Source: Dinoroseobacter shibae DFL 12 = DSM 16493
Lineage (GTDB): Bacteria; Pseudomonadota; Alphaproteobacteria; Rhodobacterales; Rhodobacteraceae
DNA: 64,000 nucleotides
Assembly: GCF_000018145.1 (NCBI RefSeq)
Contig: NC_009952.1
Location: 1,178,001-1,242,000, forward strand
Direction: 5' to 3'
Shown: one piece after another, positions 8,149 through 17,257 of the stretch
How positions within the stretch are numbered: the stretch's first letter is position 1
How the letters are laid out: the number at the start of each line of letters is the position of its first letter
Notes under the pieces: generated by a model
Told to the model about the DNA's origin: nothing
The model's database searches: none
What the model saw: the letters and a program-made list of their open reading frames with translations, nothing else
Translations under genes and position numbers: made by a program

Positions 8149-8988
8149 TCAGAGGCCGTTGGCCTTGGCGGCCTGCCAGAGCGCCTCCATCTCGTCGAGG
8201 CTCGCGGCCTCCGGATTGCGCCCCGCGCGGGCGAGCTCGGCCTCGATATGGGCGAAGCGGCGGGTGAACTTGGCATTGGCATCCCGGAGCGCGTGTTCGG
8301 GATCGAGCCCAAGGTGGCGGCCGAGGTTCACTACCACGAAGAGCAGATCGCCGAACTCTTCGTGCAGCTTGGCGGCGTCGCCCGCATCGCGTGCGTCGGC
8401 CAACTCGGCGCTTTCCTCGGCGAGCTTGGCGAGCACCTGGTCCGCGTCGTCCCAGTCGAACCCGACCCGAGCCGCGCGTTTCTGCAGCTTCAGCGCGCGC
8501 ATCAGCGCCGGCAGGCCGAGCGCCACACCGTCGAGCACGCCTTTTTCTGCCTTGGCCGCGCGCTCGCGGGCTTTCTGCGCCTCCCAGTCGCGGGTCTGCT
8601 GTTCGGCGGATTTGGCGTTGCTCTCGTCACCGAACACGTGGGGGTGGCGGTCGAGCATCTTCTGGGCGATCCCGTTGGCGACGTCGTGGAAGTCGAACAG
8701 CCCGCGCTCCGCCCCGATCTGGGTCTGGTAAACGGTCTGGAGCAGCAGATCGCCCAATTCGGATTTCAGGTCCGCCCAGTCGCCGCGGTCGATGGCGTCG
8801 GACACCTCGTAGGCCTCTTCGATGGTATAGGGCGCGATGGTCTCGAAGGTCTGCTCCACGTCCCAGGGGCATCCGGTCTCGGGATCGCGCAGGCGGCGCA
8901 TGATCTCCAGCAGCCGCGGCAGCCCGCCCTCGGGGTCGTGGCACAGCGTGTCGCTGTCGGCGCGGTCGCGGGTTTTCGCCCTCGTCAT
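8149..8988 (-). CDS. mazG: Nucleoside triphosphate pyrophosphohydrolase MazG
   Basis: 279 residues with two tandem MazG domains. The first (about residues 20-115) carries EEAYEVSDAI and SELGDLLLQ. The second (about 170-260) carries EESAELADA and EEFGDLLFV. These are the EExxE...ExxD metal-binding sets of all-alpha NTP pyrophosphatases. The enzyme hydrolyses (d)NTPs to monophosphates and pyrophosphate, a house-cleaning function. The start is ATG 8988, with AGGTG upstream; the extended reading to 9150 would run through the divergent M20 gene's start. The 3' end meets the Hint gene convergently. Confidence 0.93.
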   Translation of the reverse strand: MTRAKTRDRADSDTLCHDPEGGLPRLLEIMRRLRDPETGCPWDVEQTFETIAPYTIEEAYEVSDAIDRGDWADLKSELGDLLLQTVYQTQIGAERGLFDFHDVANGIAQKMLDRHPHVFGDESNAKSAEQQTRDWEAQKARERAAKAEKGVLDGVALGLPALMRALKLQKRAARVGFDWDDADQVLAKLAEESAELADARDAGDAAKLHEEFGDLLFVVVNLGRHLGLDPEHALRDANAKFTRRFAHIEAELARAGRNPEAASLDEMEALWQAAKANGL

Positions 8989-9052
8989 GGCAGAACACCT
9001 TTTACTGGGATGGGGATGGGTTACATAAGCGGGACACACAGGAGAGCAGGCC

Positions 9053-10213
9053 ATGGCGGTTGTCAATCGCATCGCGGAATACGGACCCGACATGACCGCC
9101 TGGCGGCAGGCGCTGCATCGCGCGCCGGAGCTGGGTTTCGAGTGCCACAAGACCGCGCGCTACCTGATCGCGCGGCTGCGGGCCTTCGGGGTGGACGAGG
9201 TGCATGACCGGATCGCGACCAGCGGGGTCGTGGCCCTGATCCGGGGCGGCGGACCGGGGCCGGTGATCGGGCTGCGCGCGGATATGGATGCGCTGCCGAT
9301 CGTCGAGGAAACCGGGGTCGCCTATGCCTCGGAAACCGAGGGGGTGATGCATGCCTGCGGCCATGACGGGCATATGGTCATGCTGCTTGGCGCCGCGCGC
9401 TACCTGGCCGAGACGCGGAATTTCGCGGGCACGGTGGCGATCATCTTCCAGCCCGCCGAAGAACATGGCGGTGGCGCGCAGGTGATGTGCGACGAGGGGC
9501 TGATGGAGCGGTTCGGGATCGAGCATGTCTATGCCCTGCACAACGCGCCGGGGATCGCCGAGGGGCATTTCCTGACCACGCGCGGGCCGATCATGGCCGC
9601 GGTGGACACGTTTCACATCCATATCAAGGGGCGGGGCGGGCACGCGGCCATGCCGCACGAGACCGCCGATCCGATCATGGCGGCGGTGGGCATCGCCCAG
9701 GCGCTGCAGACCATCGTCAGCCGCAACCATATCGCCACGGACGAGCTGGTGCTGTCGGTCACCCAGATCCACACCGGCACCGCCGATAACGTGGTGCCCG
9801 ACACCGCCTATATCTGCGGCACGGTGCGCAGTTTCGACCCCGCCGTGCAGGCCATGGTCATGCGCCGGATGGAGCAGATCGTAGCCGGGCAGGCCGCCAG
9901 TTTCGACGTCATGGCGGAGCTGGATTACGAGAAGGGCTATCCGCCCACGGTCAACACCGCCGACGAGGTCGCGCTGGCTGCCCGCGCGGCCAGCGACGTG
10001 GTGGGGGACCGGGCGGTGGATACCGCCTCGGGGCGGCAGATGGGGGCGGAGGATTTCGCCTACATGCTCCAGGCGCGGCCGGGGGCCTACCTGTTTCTGG
10101 GGCAGGGGGAGGGGGCCGGGCTGCACCACCCTGCCTATGATTTCAACGACCGGATCGCGCCGATCGGCGCCAGTTTCTTCGCCCGCCTGGTGGAGCAGGC
10201 CCAACCGCTCTGA
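9053..10213 (+). CDS. M20 family amidohydrolase (hippurate hydrolase-like)
   Basis: 386 residues, close to the usual length for amidohydrolases of the M20D group (HipO, IAA-amino acid hydrolase type). The metal site is visible as HACGHDGH (about 101-108), the EE pair of QPAEEHGGG, HNAPG and the C-terminal LHHPAYDF. The lid/dimerisation domain includes GRGGHAAMPHETADP. It removes an acyl group from an N-acyl amino acid in the cytoplasm; the true substrate is unknown. AGGAGAGCAGGCC precedes the ATG. It diverges from mazG and converges on the RND pump gene with a 6-base gap. Confidence 0.9.
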   Translation: MAVVNRIAEYGPDMTAWRQALHRAPELGFECHKTARYLIARLRAFGVDEVHDRIATSGVVALIRGGGPGPVIGLRADMDALPIVEETGVAYASETEGVMHACGHDGHMVMLLGAARYLAETRNFAGTVAIIFQPAEEHGGGAQVMCDEGLMERFGIEHVYALHNAPGIAEGHFLTTRGPIMAAVDTFHIHIKGRGGHAAMPHETADPIMAAVGIAQALQTIVSRNHIATDELVLSVTQIHTGTADNVVPDTAYICGTVRSFDPAVQAMVMRRMEQIVAGQAASFDVMAELDYEKGYPPTVNTADEVALAARAASDVVGDRAVDTASGRQMGAEDFAYMLQARPGAYLFLGQGEGAGLHHPAYDFNDRIAPIGASFFARLVEQAQPL

Positions 10214-10219
10214 ACGCGC

Positions 10220-13200
10220 CTATTCCGCGGCGCGCAGGGGGGGCATGTCGCCTTCGGTCGGTTTCTTGTCGTCGCTCTCGGCGGGCTTGTCGTCCTCGAT
10301 CCAGATCAATTCCGGCGCACTCAGCTTGCGCGCGGCGCGCTTGAGCGCGAGGTCGCGGGCCGCGCGGCTGGATTTGCCCAGCGACAGCGCCCGCAACTGG
10401 CGGACCGAGGAATAGGCTCCGACCCCGAGCCAGACCCGGAGCGCCAGCATCGAGGGCGTGAAGATCAGGGTCAGCACCGTGGCCACGCCCAGACCGAACA
10501 CCACCGCCGTGGCAAGCTGTTTCCACCACAGGGCGGTGGGGCTGTCGATGGTGTAGCCGCCGCCGAAGAAATCGAGGCTGAGCCCGAACATCATCGGTGT
10601 CAGCCCGGCCATGGTGGTGATCGTGGTCAGCAGCACGGGCCGGATACGGACCTGCGCGGTGCGGGCGATCGCCTCCAGCCGGGGCATGTATTTCGAGTAT
10701 TCCTGGTAGGTGTCGATCAGCACGATGTTGTTGTTCACCACGATGCCCGCGAGCGCCACGATGCCCGTGCCGGTCATGATGACCGAGAAGGGTTGTTGCA
10801 TGACCATCATCCCGATCAGCACCCCGGTCGTGGACAGAACCACCGCCAGCAGCACCAGCGTGGCGTTGTAGAAGCTGTTGAACTGCGCCAGCAGGATGAT
10901 GAACATCAGCGCCAGCGCGCCGATGAAGGCCTGGCTGAGGAAGGCCTGGCTCTCGGCCTCGTCCTCCTGCTCGCCTGTCCATTCCCAGGTGACGCCCGAG
11001 GGCAGGTCGGCCTCGGTCTCCAGCCATGTGGTGAGCTGCGCGATGCGTTCGGCGGGGTTGATGACGCTGCCATCGGCGTTGGTCAGACCGTCCCGGACCC
11101 CGGCCTTCACGTCGTAATAGCGCGTGCCGTCGACCCGGTCGATCTGGCCAAGTTTCGGCACCGGCTGGCGGGTGATGAAGTTCGACAGGGGCACGAGCCC
11201 CTGGGCGGTGCGGACCCGCAGCGAATCGAGCGTGGAGAGCACCCGGTCCCCCTCGGGCAGGCGGACGCGGATCTCGATCTCCTCGTCGGAGCTGTCCACG
11301 CGCATGGTGTCGAGCAGGATGCCGCGGGTCACCAGTTGCACCATGGCGCCCACGGTGGCCACATCGGCGCCGTAGCGTCCGGCGGCGGCCACATCCACGT
11401 CGATCTGCCAGTCGATGCCGGGCAGGGGGCGGGTGTCTTCGATGTCGCGCAGCCCCTCGGTCGTCTCGAACCGGTCGCGGACGATCTGGGCGGCCTGCGC
11501 CAGCTGGCTGAAATCATCCCCCGTCAGGCGCAAATGCACGGGCTTGGCGCCCGCGGGGCCCTGGTTCATCTCCAGGATCTCGGTCTGCACGCCGGGGATG
11601 GTGCGCAGCTCGGCTTCCAGCCGGTCGAGGATGGCGTGGCCCTGGGCCAGGTCACCGCCCTGCCGGTCCTCCCACGGCACGAGCTCCAGCTGGATCGTGC
11701 CCACGGTGTCGAGCGGGGCCGAGGCGCCGCCGGTATTCTGGTTCAGCCCGCCCTCGCCGGCAAAGGCGAAGACCGACTCGATCCCGCCGGTATTGCGCGC
11801 GATCTCTTCGGCCTGGCGCAGCAGCGCGTCCTTTTCCATCAGCGAATGGTTGCCGCGGGCGCGCACGTAGACGATGGCCTGCTCGGGCTCGGAGGCGACG
11901 AAGAACTCCACACCGCGGTTGTTTTCCTGGAAGAGCGCGAAGGTCGTGGCGACCACGAAGCCCACGACGCCGATCGCCACCAGGGGCATGATCGGGTTGC
12001 CGGTCAGGAACCGGATGAACCAGCCGAAGGGCGACCGGCGGTAGCCTGCGCGCACCTGCCGCTTGCGGCGTCCGAGCTTGGCCGAGGTCAGCGTCACCGA
12101 CAGCGCCATGGCCGCCAGCAGCACCATGACCGCCCCGGGCAGGTAGGCCGCGATCCCGCCGCCCCGGGCGGGCAGATCGAGCAGGTAGGACGGGTTCAGC
12201 AGTTGCAGCACCGCCGTATACATTGCCACGCCGGAGAGCACCGTCAGACCCACCCGCGATACCCACGGCAGCGGCATCAGCCCCGCGGCCAGCCGCTCCA
12301 GCACCCGGCTCAGGCGACCCGCCACCCCGCCGACCACCGGCAGGTAGATCAGCGCGACCACGAGGCTCGCGGTCAGCACGAAGATCAGGGTGACCGGCAG
12401 CATCCCCATGAACTGCCCCGCCACGCCGGGCCAGAACAGCATCGGCAGGAAGGCACAGAGCGTCGTCGCGGTGGAGCTGACGATGGGCCAGAACATCCGC
12501 TTGGCGGCCTCGGTATAGGCGGCCATCGGCCCTGAGCCTTCGGAGATCCGCCGGTCGGCGTATTCCACCACCACGATGGCCCCGTCCACCAGCATCCCCA
12601 CCGCCAGGATCAGCCCGAACATCACGATGTTCGACACGGTGATGTCCATCACCGCCAGCAAGGCAAAGCACAGAAGGAACGAGGTCGGGATCGCGAAGCC
12701 CACCAGCAGGGCCGAGCGTGTGCCGAGCGCGGCCAGCACCACGATCATCACCAGCGCGATCGCCGTCAGAACCGAGCCTTCGAGCTGCCGCACCATCGAA
12801 GCGACGATGCGCGACTGGTCCATGGAAATGTTGATCTCCACCGCGTCGCGCAACTCCGGTGGCCAGCTGGCCTGGGCGTCGGCCACGGTCTCCCGTACCA
12901 GGGTGGCGGTGTCGATCAGGTTGAAGCCCTTGCGCTTGACCACCTGCAACGCGACCGTGTCGTCGCCATTGTAGCGCGCGGTCCCGGTCCGGTCCTCGAA
13001 GGTCAGCCGGATATCGGCCAGGTCGCCCAGGGTCACCACCCGGTCGCCATTGACCTTCACCGGCAGGTTGAGGACGTCTGTCTGTTCGTCGAAGGCCGAC
13101 GGGATCTTGACCGCGAAGGCGCCCTGGTCGGTTTCCACCTCGCCCGCGGCGATCAACTGGTTGTTGTTCTGCACCACCGAGAGCAATTCACCGGCGGTGA

Positions 13201-13789
13201 CATTGTAGCTCTCCAGTCGCAGGGGGTCGATCACGACCTCCAGCATCTCTTCGCGGTGCCCGGCCAGCCCGGCTTCCAGCACCGGCTCCAACCCCTCCAG
13301 CGTGTCCTGCAAATCCTTGGCCACCCGCAGCAGGGTGCGTTCGGGCAGCGATCCCGACAGGTTCACCACGATGATCGGGAACTGGCTGAAATTGATCTCG
13401 TTGATCGAGTATTTCTCGTATCCCGACGGGAACTTTGCCTCGGCCGTGTTCATCCGGTCGCGCACATCGGCAATGATCTTGGTCTTGTCCCAGCCGAACT
13501 CGAACTCCAGCACCACACCGGCATAATTGTCCGCCGCGGTGGAGGTCATGCGATCCAGACCGTCCAGGTCGCTGAGCTCGGTCTCCATCACCTGGATGAC
13601 GAGTTTTTCGGAATCCTCCGCCGAGATGCCGGGGAAGGGGACCGACACGAAGAGCGCCGGGATCTCGATGTCCGGCTCGCCCTCCTTGGGCAGGCTGATA
13701 TAGGCGAAGGTCCCCGCGAGCAGGGAGAGCATCACGAAGGCAATGACCATCCGCGCCCGGGACGCGGCCCAATCGACCAGTCCCGTCAA
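10220..13789 (-). CDS. RND family efflux permease (AcrB/CzcA-like)
   Basis: 1189 residues with the duplicated RND architecture: TM1 near residue 15, a large periplasmic loop, TM2-6, then TM7, a second loop and TM8-12. In TM4 the proton-relay motif reads GMLVDGAIVVVEY, with one Asp as in CzcA-like pumps rather than the DD of AcrB. Two additional hydrophobic stretches lie between TM6 and TM7 (about 510-580), beyond the usual topology. The start appears to be TTG 13789, overlapping the adaptor stop (TTGA), so translation is coupled. It exports substrate from membrane or periplasm using proton motive force. The substrate is unknown and no outer-membrane TolC-type gene is adjacent. Confidence 0.9.
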   Translation of the reverse strand: MTGLVDWAASRARMVIAFVMLSLLAGTFAYISLPKEGEPDIEIPALFVSVPFPGISAEDSEKLVIQVMETELSDLDGLDRMTSTAADNYAGVVLEFEFGWDKTKIIADVRDRMNTAEAKFPSGYEKYSINEINFSQFPIIVVNLSGSLPERTLLRVAKDLQDTLEGLEPVLEAGLAGHREEMLEVVIDPLRLESYNVTAGELLSVVQNNNQLIAAGEVETDQGAFAVKIPSAFDEQTDVLNLPVKVNGDRVVTLGDLADIRLTFEDRTGTARYNGDDTVALQVVKRKGFNLIDTATLVRETVADAQASWPPELRDAVEINISMDQSRIVASMVRQLEGSVLTAIALVMIVVLAALGTRSALLVGFAIPTSFLLCFALLAVMDITVSNIVMFGLILAVGMLVDGAIVVVEYADRRISEGSGPMAAYTEAAKRMFWPIVSSTATTLCAFLPMLFWPGVAGQFMGMLPVTLIFVLTASLVVALIYLPVVGGVAGRLSRVLERLAAGLMPLPWVSRVGLTVLSGVAMYTAVLQLLNPSYLLDLPARGGGIAAYLPGAVMVLLAAMALSVTLTSAKLGRRKRQVRAGYRRSPFGWFIRFLTGNPIMPLVAIGVVGFVVATTFALFQENNRGVEFFVASEPEQAIVYVRARGNHSLMEKDALLRQAEEIARNTGGIESVFAFAGEGGLNQNTGGASAPLDTVGTIQLELVPWEDRQGGDLAQGHAILDRLEAELRTIPGVQTEILEMNQGPAGAKPVHLRLTGDDFSQLAQAAQIVRDRFETTEGLRDIEDTRPLPGIDWQIDVDVAAAGRYGADVATVGAMVQLVTRGILLDTMRVDSSDEEIEIRVRLPEGDRVLSTLDSLRVRTAQGLVPLSNFITRQPVPKLGQIDRVDGTRYYDVKAGVRDGLTNADGSVINPAERIAQLTTWLETEADLPSGVTWEWTGEQEDEAESQAFLSQAFIGALALMFIILLAQFNSFYNATLVLLAVVLSTTGVLIGMMVMQQPFSVIMTGTGIVALAGIVVNNNIVLIDTYQEYSKYMPRLEAIARTAQVRIRPVLLTTITTMAGLTPMMFGLSLDFFGGGYTIDSPTALWWKQLATAVVFGLGVATVLTLIFTPSMLALRVWLGVGAYSSVRQLRALSLGKSSRAARDLALKRAARKLSAPELIWIEDDKPAESDDKKPTEGDMPPLRAAE

Positions 13790-14937
13790 ACGTCAGGCTC
13801 CCGCATGGTGACGGTCAGGGGCGTGCCCGCCGTCACGAAATCCTGGCCGACGACGATGACGCGCACGGTCTGGGGCAGGCCGCTGAGCCAGACGCCGTCG
13901 ATGGTGTCGCGCACGATCTCCACCTCGGCGAAGGCTGCTTCGGGTCCGGCATCGGTCTCGACCACATGCCGCACGCCGAGCCGTCCGGCATCGTCCAGGG
14001 TCAGTGCCGAGGCCGGCAGCAGATGCGCGACCGCCCCGTCCGATGTCACGCCGACCTGCGCGGTCTGGCCCGCGCGGATATTCAGATCGGGATTGGGCAC
14101 CTGCACCTCGACCCGGAAGGTGCGCGTGGTCTCGTCCGCCGAGCGTGACAGGAACGTCACCTGGCCCGACACGTCGCGCCCATCGGCCAGCCGCGCGCCC
14201 GCCATGGCACCCACGGCGATACGGTCGACCAGCATTTCGGGGGCAAAGCCCACGATCTTGATCGGGTCGAGCTGCAGGATCGTGGCGCAATGGGCCCCCG
14301 ACGGGCTGCCCGGCGAGAGATAGGCGCCCAGCTCCGCCGTGTCCTGTTCCAGCACCCCGTCGAACGGGGCGGTGATTACCAGGTTGGCGATCGCATCCTC
14401 GGCACGCTCCACGCTGGCGCGCGCGGCTTCGAGCGCTGCTTCGGCGGACACCCGGCGCGTGACCGAGCCGAACCCGCCATCGGCCAGCTCCGAGGCCGCG
14501 GTCGCCAGCACCTCGGCCTCCAGGAGCCGGGCCTGCGCCTCGGCCAGGGAAACTTTCATGGTGCCCGGGTCCAGCTCGCACAGGGTCTGGCCCGCGACCA
14601 CCCGCGCGCCGCGACGCAGGGGCGGGGAGATCACCTTGCCCGACACCTCGGCGCTCACATCGACCTGGCGCAGGGGTTCGGTCCGACCGCGTAGGATCAC
14701 CGCACTGTCGATGGTCTGGGCTTCGGAGGCCATGGCAACGACGGAAACCCGCCGGATCTCGGGCTCGGTCTGCGCGACGGCCTGGGTCACTTCGGGCGCC
14801 TCCGCCGCGGCGGTGGGGGTATCGGTGGGGGTCGACGTCACCCCGGCAAACTCCAGAAGGCGCTCGCGCTCGAACACCAGCCCGTAAAGCGCCGCAACAA
14901 CCACCAGCGCGGTGACGAGAGAGGTGAGTAATCGCAT
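13786..14937 (-). CDS. RND efflux periplasmic adaptor (HlyD/AcrA family)
   Basis: 383 residues. An N-terminal membrane anchor (about residues 5-22) is followed by a linker rich in Ala, Thr and Pro. Then come the first lipoyl half-motif, an alpha-helical hairpin (about 130-180) and the second half-motif (VITAPFDGVLEQDT). Beta-barrel and membrane-proximal domains complete the protein. Adaptors of this family bridge an RND permease to an outer-membrane channel. The start is ATG 14937, with GGAG eleven bases upstream. The stop overlaps the permease TTG start, so the two genes form an operon. A candidate operator lies upstream at 15015-15033. Confidence 0.9.
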   Translation of the reverse strand: MRLLTSLVTALVVVAALYGLVFERERLLEFAGVTSTPTDTPTAAAEAPEVTQAVAQTEPEIRRVSVVAMASEAQTIDSAVILRGRTEPLRQVDVSAEVSGKVISPPLRRGARVVAGQTLCELDPGTMKVSLAEAQARLLEAEVLATAASELADGGFGSVTRRVSAEAALEAARASVERAEDAIANLVITAPFDGVLEQDTAELGAYLSPGSPSGAHCATILQLDPIKIVGFAPEMLVDRIAVGAMAGARLADGRDVSGQVTFLSRSADETTRTFRVEVQVPNPDLNIRAGQTAQVGVTSDGAVAHLLPASALTLDDAGRLGVRHVVETDAGPEAAFAEVEIVRDTIDGVWLSGLPQTVRVIVVGQDFVTAGTPLTVTMREPDV

Positions 14938-15014
14938 CTTCTTCTCCGGATGGTTCGCACAATTGCTCTTGCCTGATCCGCGAATGCTGCGCTGGGTGCC
15001 GGGGTCAACTGTTC

Positions 15015-15033
15015 GAACTAAACCAATGAGTTC
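15015..15033. promoter_or_regulatory. Candidate operator upstream of the RND pump operon
   Basis: GAACT (15015-15019) and AGTTC (15029-15033) form an inverted repeat with a 9-base spacer. On the minus strand a TTGACC hexamer (15008-15003) lies immediately downstream as a possible -35, but the matching -10 is poor. Efflux operons are often controlled by TetR or MarR repressors binding such dyads; no regulator gene is adjacent. Weak evidence. Confidence 0.25.
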
Positions 15034-15082
15034 AGATGTAGTGCGTTGCGCGTTTCCGCTCAAGGGCGAAACCGCCGCATTT

Positions 15083-15127
15083 TGCGCACCGGCGAAAGCC
15101 CGCGGGGCTTGGCTTTCGCCCTGCGCA
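15083..15127. other. Long stem-loop between the RND operon and the yfgM-like gene
   Basis: GGCGAAAGCC (15091-15100) and GGCTTTCGCC (15111-15120) pair perfectly over 10 bases with a 10-base loop. TGCGCA flanks both sides (15083-15088 and 15122-15127), extending the stem past a small 2x1 internal loop. It lies between divergent genes, about 40 bases before the GTG of the yfgM-like gene, so it is unlikely to be a terminator. It could be a 5' leader element or a protein-binding site. Confidence 0.5.
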
Positions 15128-15167
15128 CGGTGTATGAGGGCGCGACCTGGGGCAAAGGGGCGGACGC

Positions 15168-15821
15168 GTGAGCAATCCCGACAGTTTTATCGAAGAAGTC
15201 GCCGAAGAGGTCCGTCGCGACCGGATGAGCCGGCTGATGCGCAAGTATGGCTGGATCGGCGTGCTGGCTGTCGTGCTGATCGTCGGCGGGGCCGCGTTCA
15301 ACGAGTACCGCAAGGCGCAGGAGATCGCCGCGGCGCAGGCCTTCGGGGACGCGGTCTATGACGCGCTCGAAGGCAGCAGCGAACAAACCCGGCTACTTGC
15401 CCTGCAGGAGGTCAACGCGCCCGAAGTGGGTGCGCCCCTGCTGGGTCTGATCACCGCCGCCGAGAGTACCGGCGATCCGGCGGAGGCCGCCGAAATCCTG
15501 CAATCGGTGATCACCGATCCCGAAACGCCGCCGATATACCAGGATCTTGCGCGCCTGCGTCTGGTGCTGCTGGGGGATGCGGCGCTGCCCGCGACGGAGC
15601 GGCGCGCGCTATTGGATATGCTGATCCTCGGCTCCGGGCCTTTCCGGCTTCTGGCGCTGGAACAGCGCGCCCTGCTGGAGGTCGAGGCGGGGGAGACCGA
15701 GGCCGCCATCGCAACCCTGCAAGAGGTGATCCGGGCCGCAGGCGCAAGCCTCGCGCAGCAACAGCGCGCCGCCCAGCTGGTCGTCGCCTTGGGCGGAGAC
15801 GTGGCCCTTGACGCAAGCTGA
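15168..15821 (+). CDS. YfgM-like membrane-anchored TPR protein
   Basis: 217 residues starting at GTG 15168. An amphipathic, charged N-terminus (residues 1-26) precedes one transmembrane helix (about 28-44) and a periplasmic alpha-helical region with TPR-like repeats and many Ala/Leu residues. This matches the YfgM/DUF2133 type, a single-pass ancillary SecYEG-associated periplasmic chaperone in enterobacteria. It overlaps the next gene, bamB, by 14 bases and is followed by der, the same order (yfgM-bamB-der) as in E. coli. Family membership is supported mainly by topology and synteny. Confidence 0.75.
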   Translation: MSNPDSFIEEVAEEVRRDRMSRLMRKYGWIGVLAVVLIVGGAAFNEYRKAQEIAAAQAFGDAVYDALEGSSEQTRLLALQEVNAPEVGAPLLGLITAAESTGDPAEAAEILQSVITDPETPPIYQDLARLRLVLLGDAALPATERRALLDMLILGSGPFRLLALEQRALLEVEAGETEAAIATLQEVIRAAGASLAQQQRAAQLVVALGGDVALDAS

Positions 15822-17160
15822 GTTGCCCCGAATGCGCCCGGCGCTGGCCGGTCTGGCCCTGTTGGGTCTGGCCGCCTGCGCGCCCGAGGAAGTGATCCTG
15901 CCGGGCGAGCGGCTGGACATCCGCACCCCGACCCTGGTCGCAGAGGGCGAGACCGCCGCGCCGGTCGCCCTTGTCGAGACCACGCCGCGCACGGTGCCCC
16001 TGTCCTTGCCCGCCCCCGTGGCCAATTCCGACTGGACCCATCGCAACGGGTCCGTGCGGCACACGATCCCGCATCCGGCCCTCGGCACCCAGCTGCAACT
16101 GGCCTGGCGCGCGGAGATCGGCGAAGGCAGCACCCGCCGCAACCGGATCACCGCCGCGCCGGTCGTGTCCGATGGGCGCGTCTTCACCCTCGACAGCCTG
16201 GCGACCGTGTCGGCCTTCGGCACCAACGGCGCGCTCTTGTGGCAGCAGGACCTGACACCGCCCACGGACGCGCCCGACGAGGGCACCGGCGGCGGGCTCG
16301 CCGTTTCGGGCGACACGCTTTATGTCTCGTCGGGCTTCGGGTCGCTGACCGCGTTGAACGTGGTGGACGGGACCGAGCGGTGGACCCAGCGCATGGACGC
16401 CCCGATCAGTGGCAGCGCCACGGTGGAGGGCAATGTGGCCTACGCCGTGAGCCGCGACAGCGTCGCCTGGGCGCTCGACACCCGCAATGGCCGTGTGCTG
16501 TGGACCCTGCCGGGGGTGCCATCGACCACCAGCATTCTCGGCGGTGGCGCGCCCGCGCTGACCGACCGGCTGGTGATCCTGCCATTCCCGTCCTCGGAGA
16601 TCAGCGGCGCGTTGCGCCAGTCCGGGGTGCGGATCTGGGGCAGCGCGGTCTCGGGCGCGCGTCTGGGCCGCGGCTACACCGCGTTTTCCGACATCAACAG
16701 CGACCCGGTCGTGGTCGGCCGCCGCATCTTCGCGGGCAATGCCGCCGGGCGGGTCGCGGCCCTCGACGCGGTGTCCGGCGAGCGGCTCTGGACCGCCCGC
16801 GAAGGCGCGTTCGGCCCGGTCTGGCCCGCGGGGGGGGAGCTGTTCTTCGTCTCCGACCAGAACGGGCTCGTGCGGATGGACGCCGATACCGGCGCGGTCA
16901 CCTGGATCGTGCAATTGCCCTATTACACCGACGACCGGGAACGCCGGCGCAAGGCGATCTTTGCCCATTACGGGCCGGTGCTGGCGGGCGGGCGCTTGAT
17001 CATTGCCTCCGGCGACGGGCGCTTGCGCCTGTTCGATCCGGTGAGTGGCCTGCCGCAGGGCGAAATCGCCCTGCCCGATGGGGCAGCAGCGCCCCCGGTG
17101 GTGGCGAACCGAACGCTCTATGTGGTCACGACCGGTGGGGAACTTCTCGCCTTTCGCTGA
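15808..17160 (+). CDS. bamB: Outer membrane assembly lipoprotein BamB (PQQ-like beta-propeller)
   Basis: 450 residues from TTG 15808, or 442 from ATG 15832, which is in the same frame; both give a lipoprotein signal with lipobox LAAC (Cys24 in the longer form). The mature part contains WD/PQQ-like blades, with repeated patterns such as VVSDGRVFTLDSLATVSAF and VAALDAVSGERLWTA (quoted separately). BamB is the scaffold lipoprotein of the BAM complex that inserts beta-barrel proteins in the outer membrane. It overlaps the yfgM-like gene by 14 bases and precedes der by about 100 bases. Confidence 0.9.
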   Translation: MTQAELPRMRPALAGLALLGLAACAPEEVILPGERLDIRTPTLVAEGETAAPVALVETTPRTVPLSLPAPVANSDWTHRNGSVRHTIPHPALGTQLQLAWRAEIGEGSTRRNRITAAPVVSDGRVFTLDSLATVSAFGTNGALLWQQDLTPPTDAPDEGTGGGLAVSGDTLYVSSGFGSLTALNVVDGTERWTQRMDAPISGSATVEGNVAYAVSRDSVAWALDTRNGRVLWTLPGVPSTTSILGGGAPALTDRLVILPFPSSEISGALRQSGVRIWGSAVSGARLGRGYTAFSDINSDPVVVGRRIFAGNAAGRVAALDAVSGERLWTAREGAFGPVWPAGGELFFVSDQNGLVRMDADTGAVTWIVQLPYYTDDRERRRKAIFAHYGPVLAGGRLIIASGDGRLRLFDPVSGLPQGEIALPDGAAAPPVVANRTLYVVTTGGELLAFR

Positions 17161-17257
17161 GCGCCCGGCAGGGTTGCGCGCGAATTCCGTTGCCGAGACG
17201 CGGATTGCGGGCTAAACGCCGGGGCTGTTTCACCGCTCATGCACCCGGAGTGCGTCC

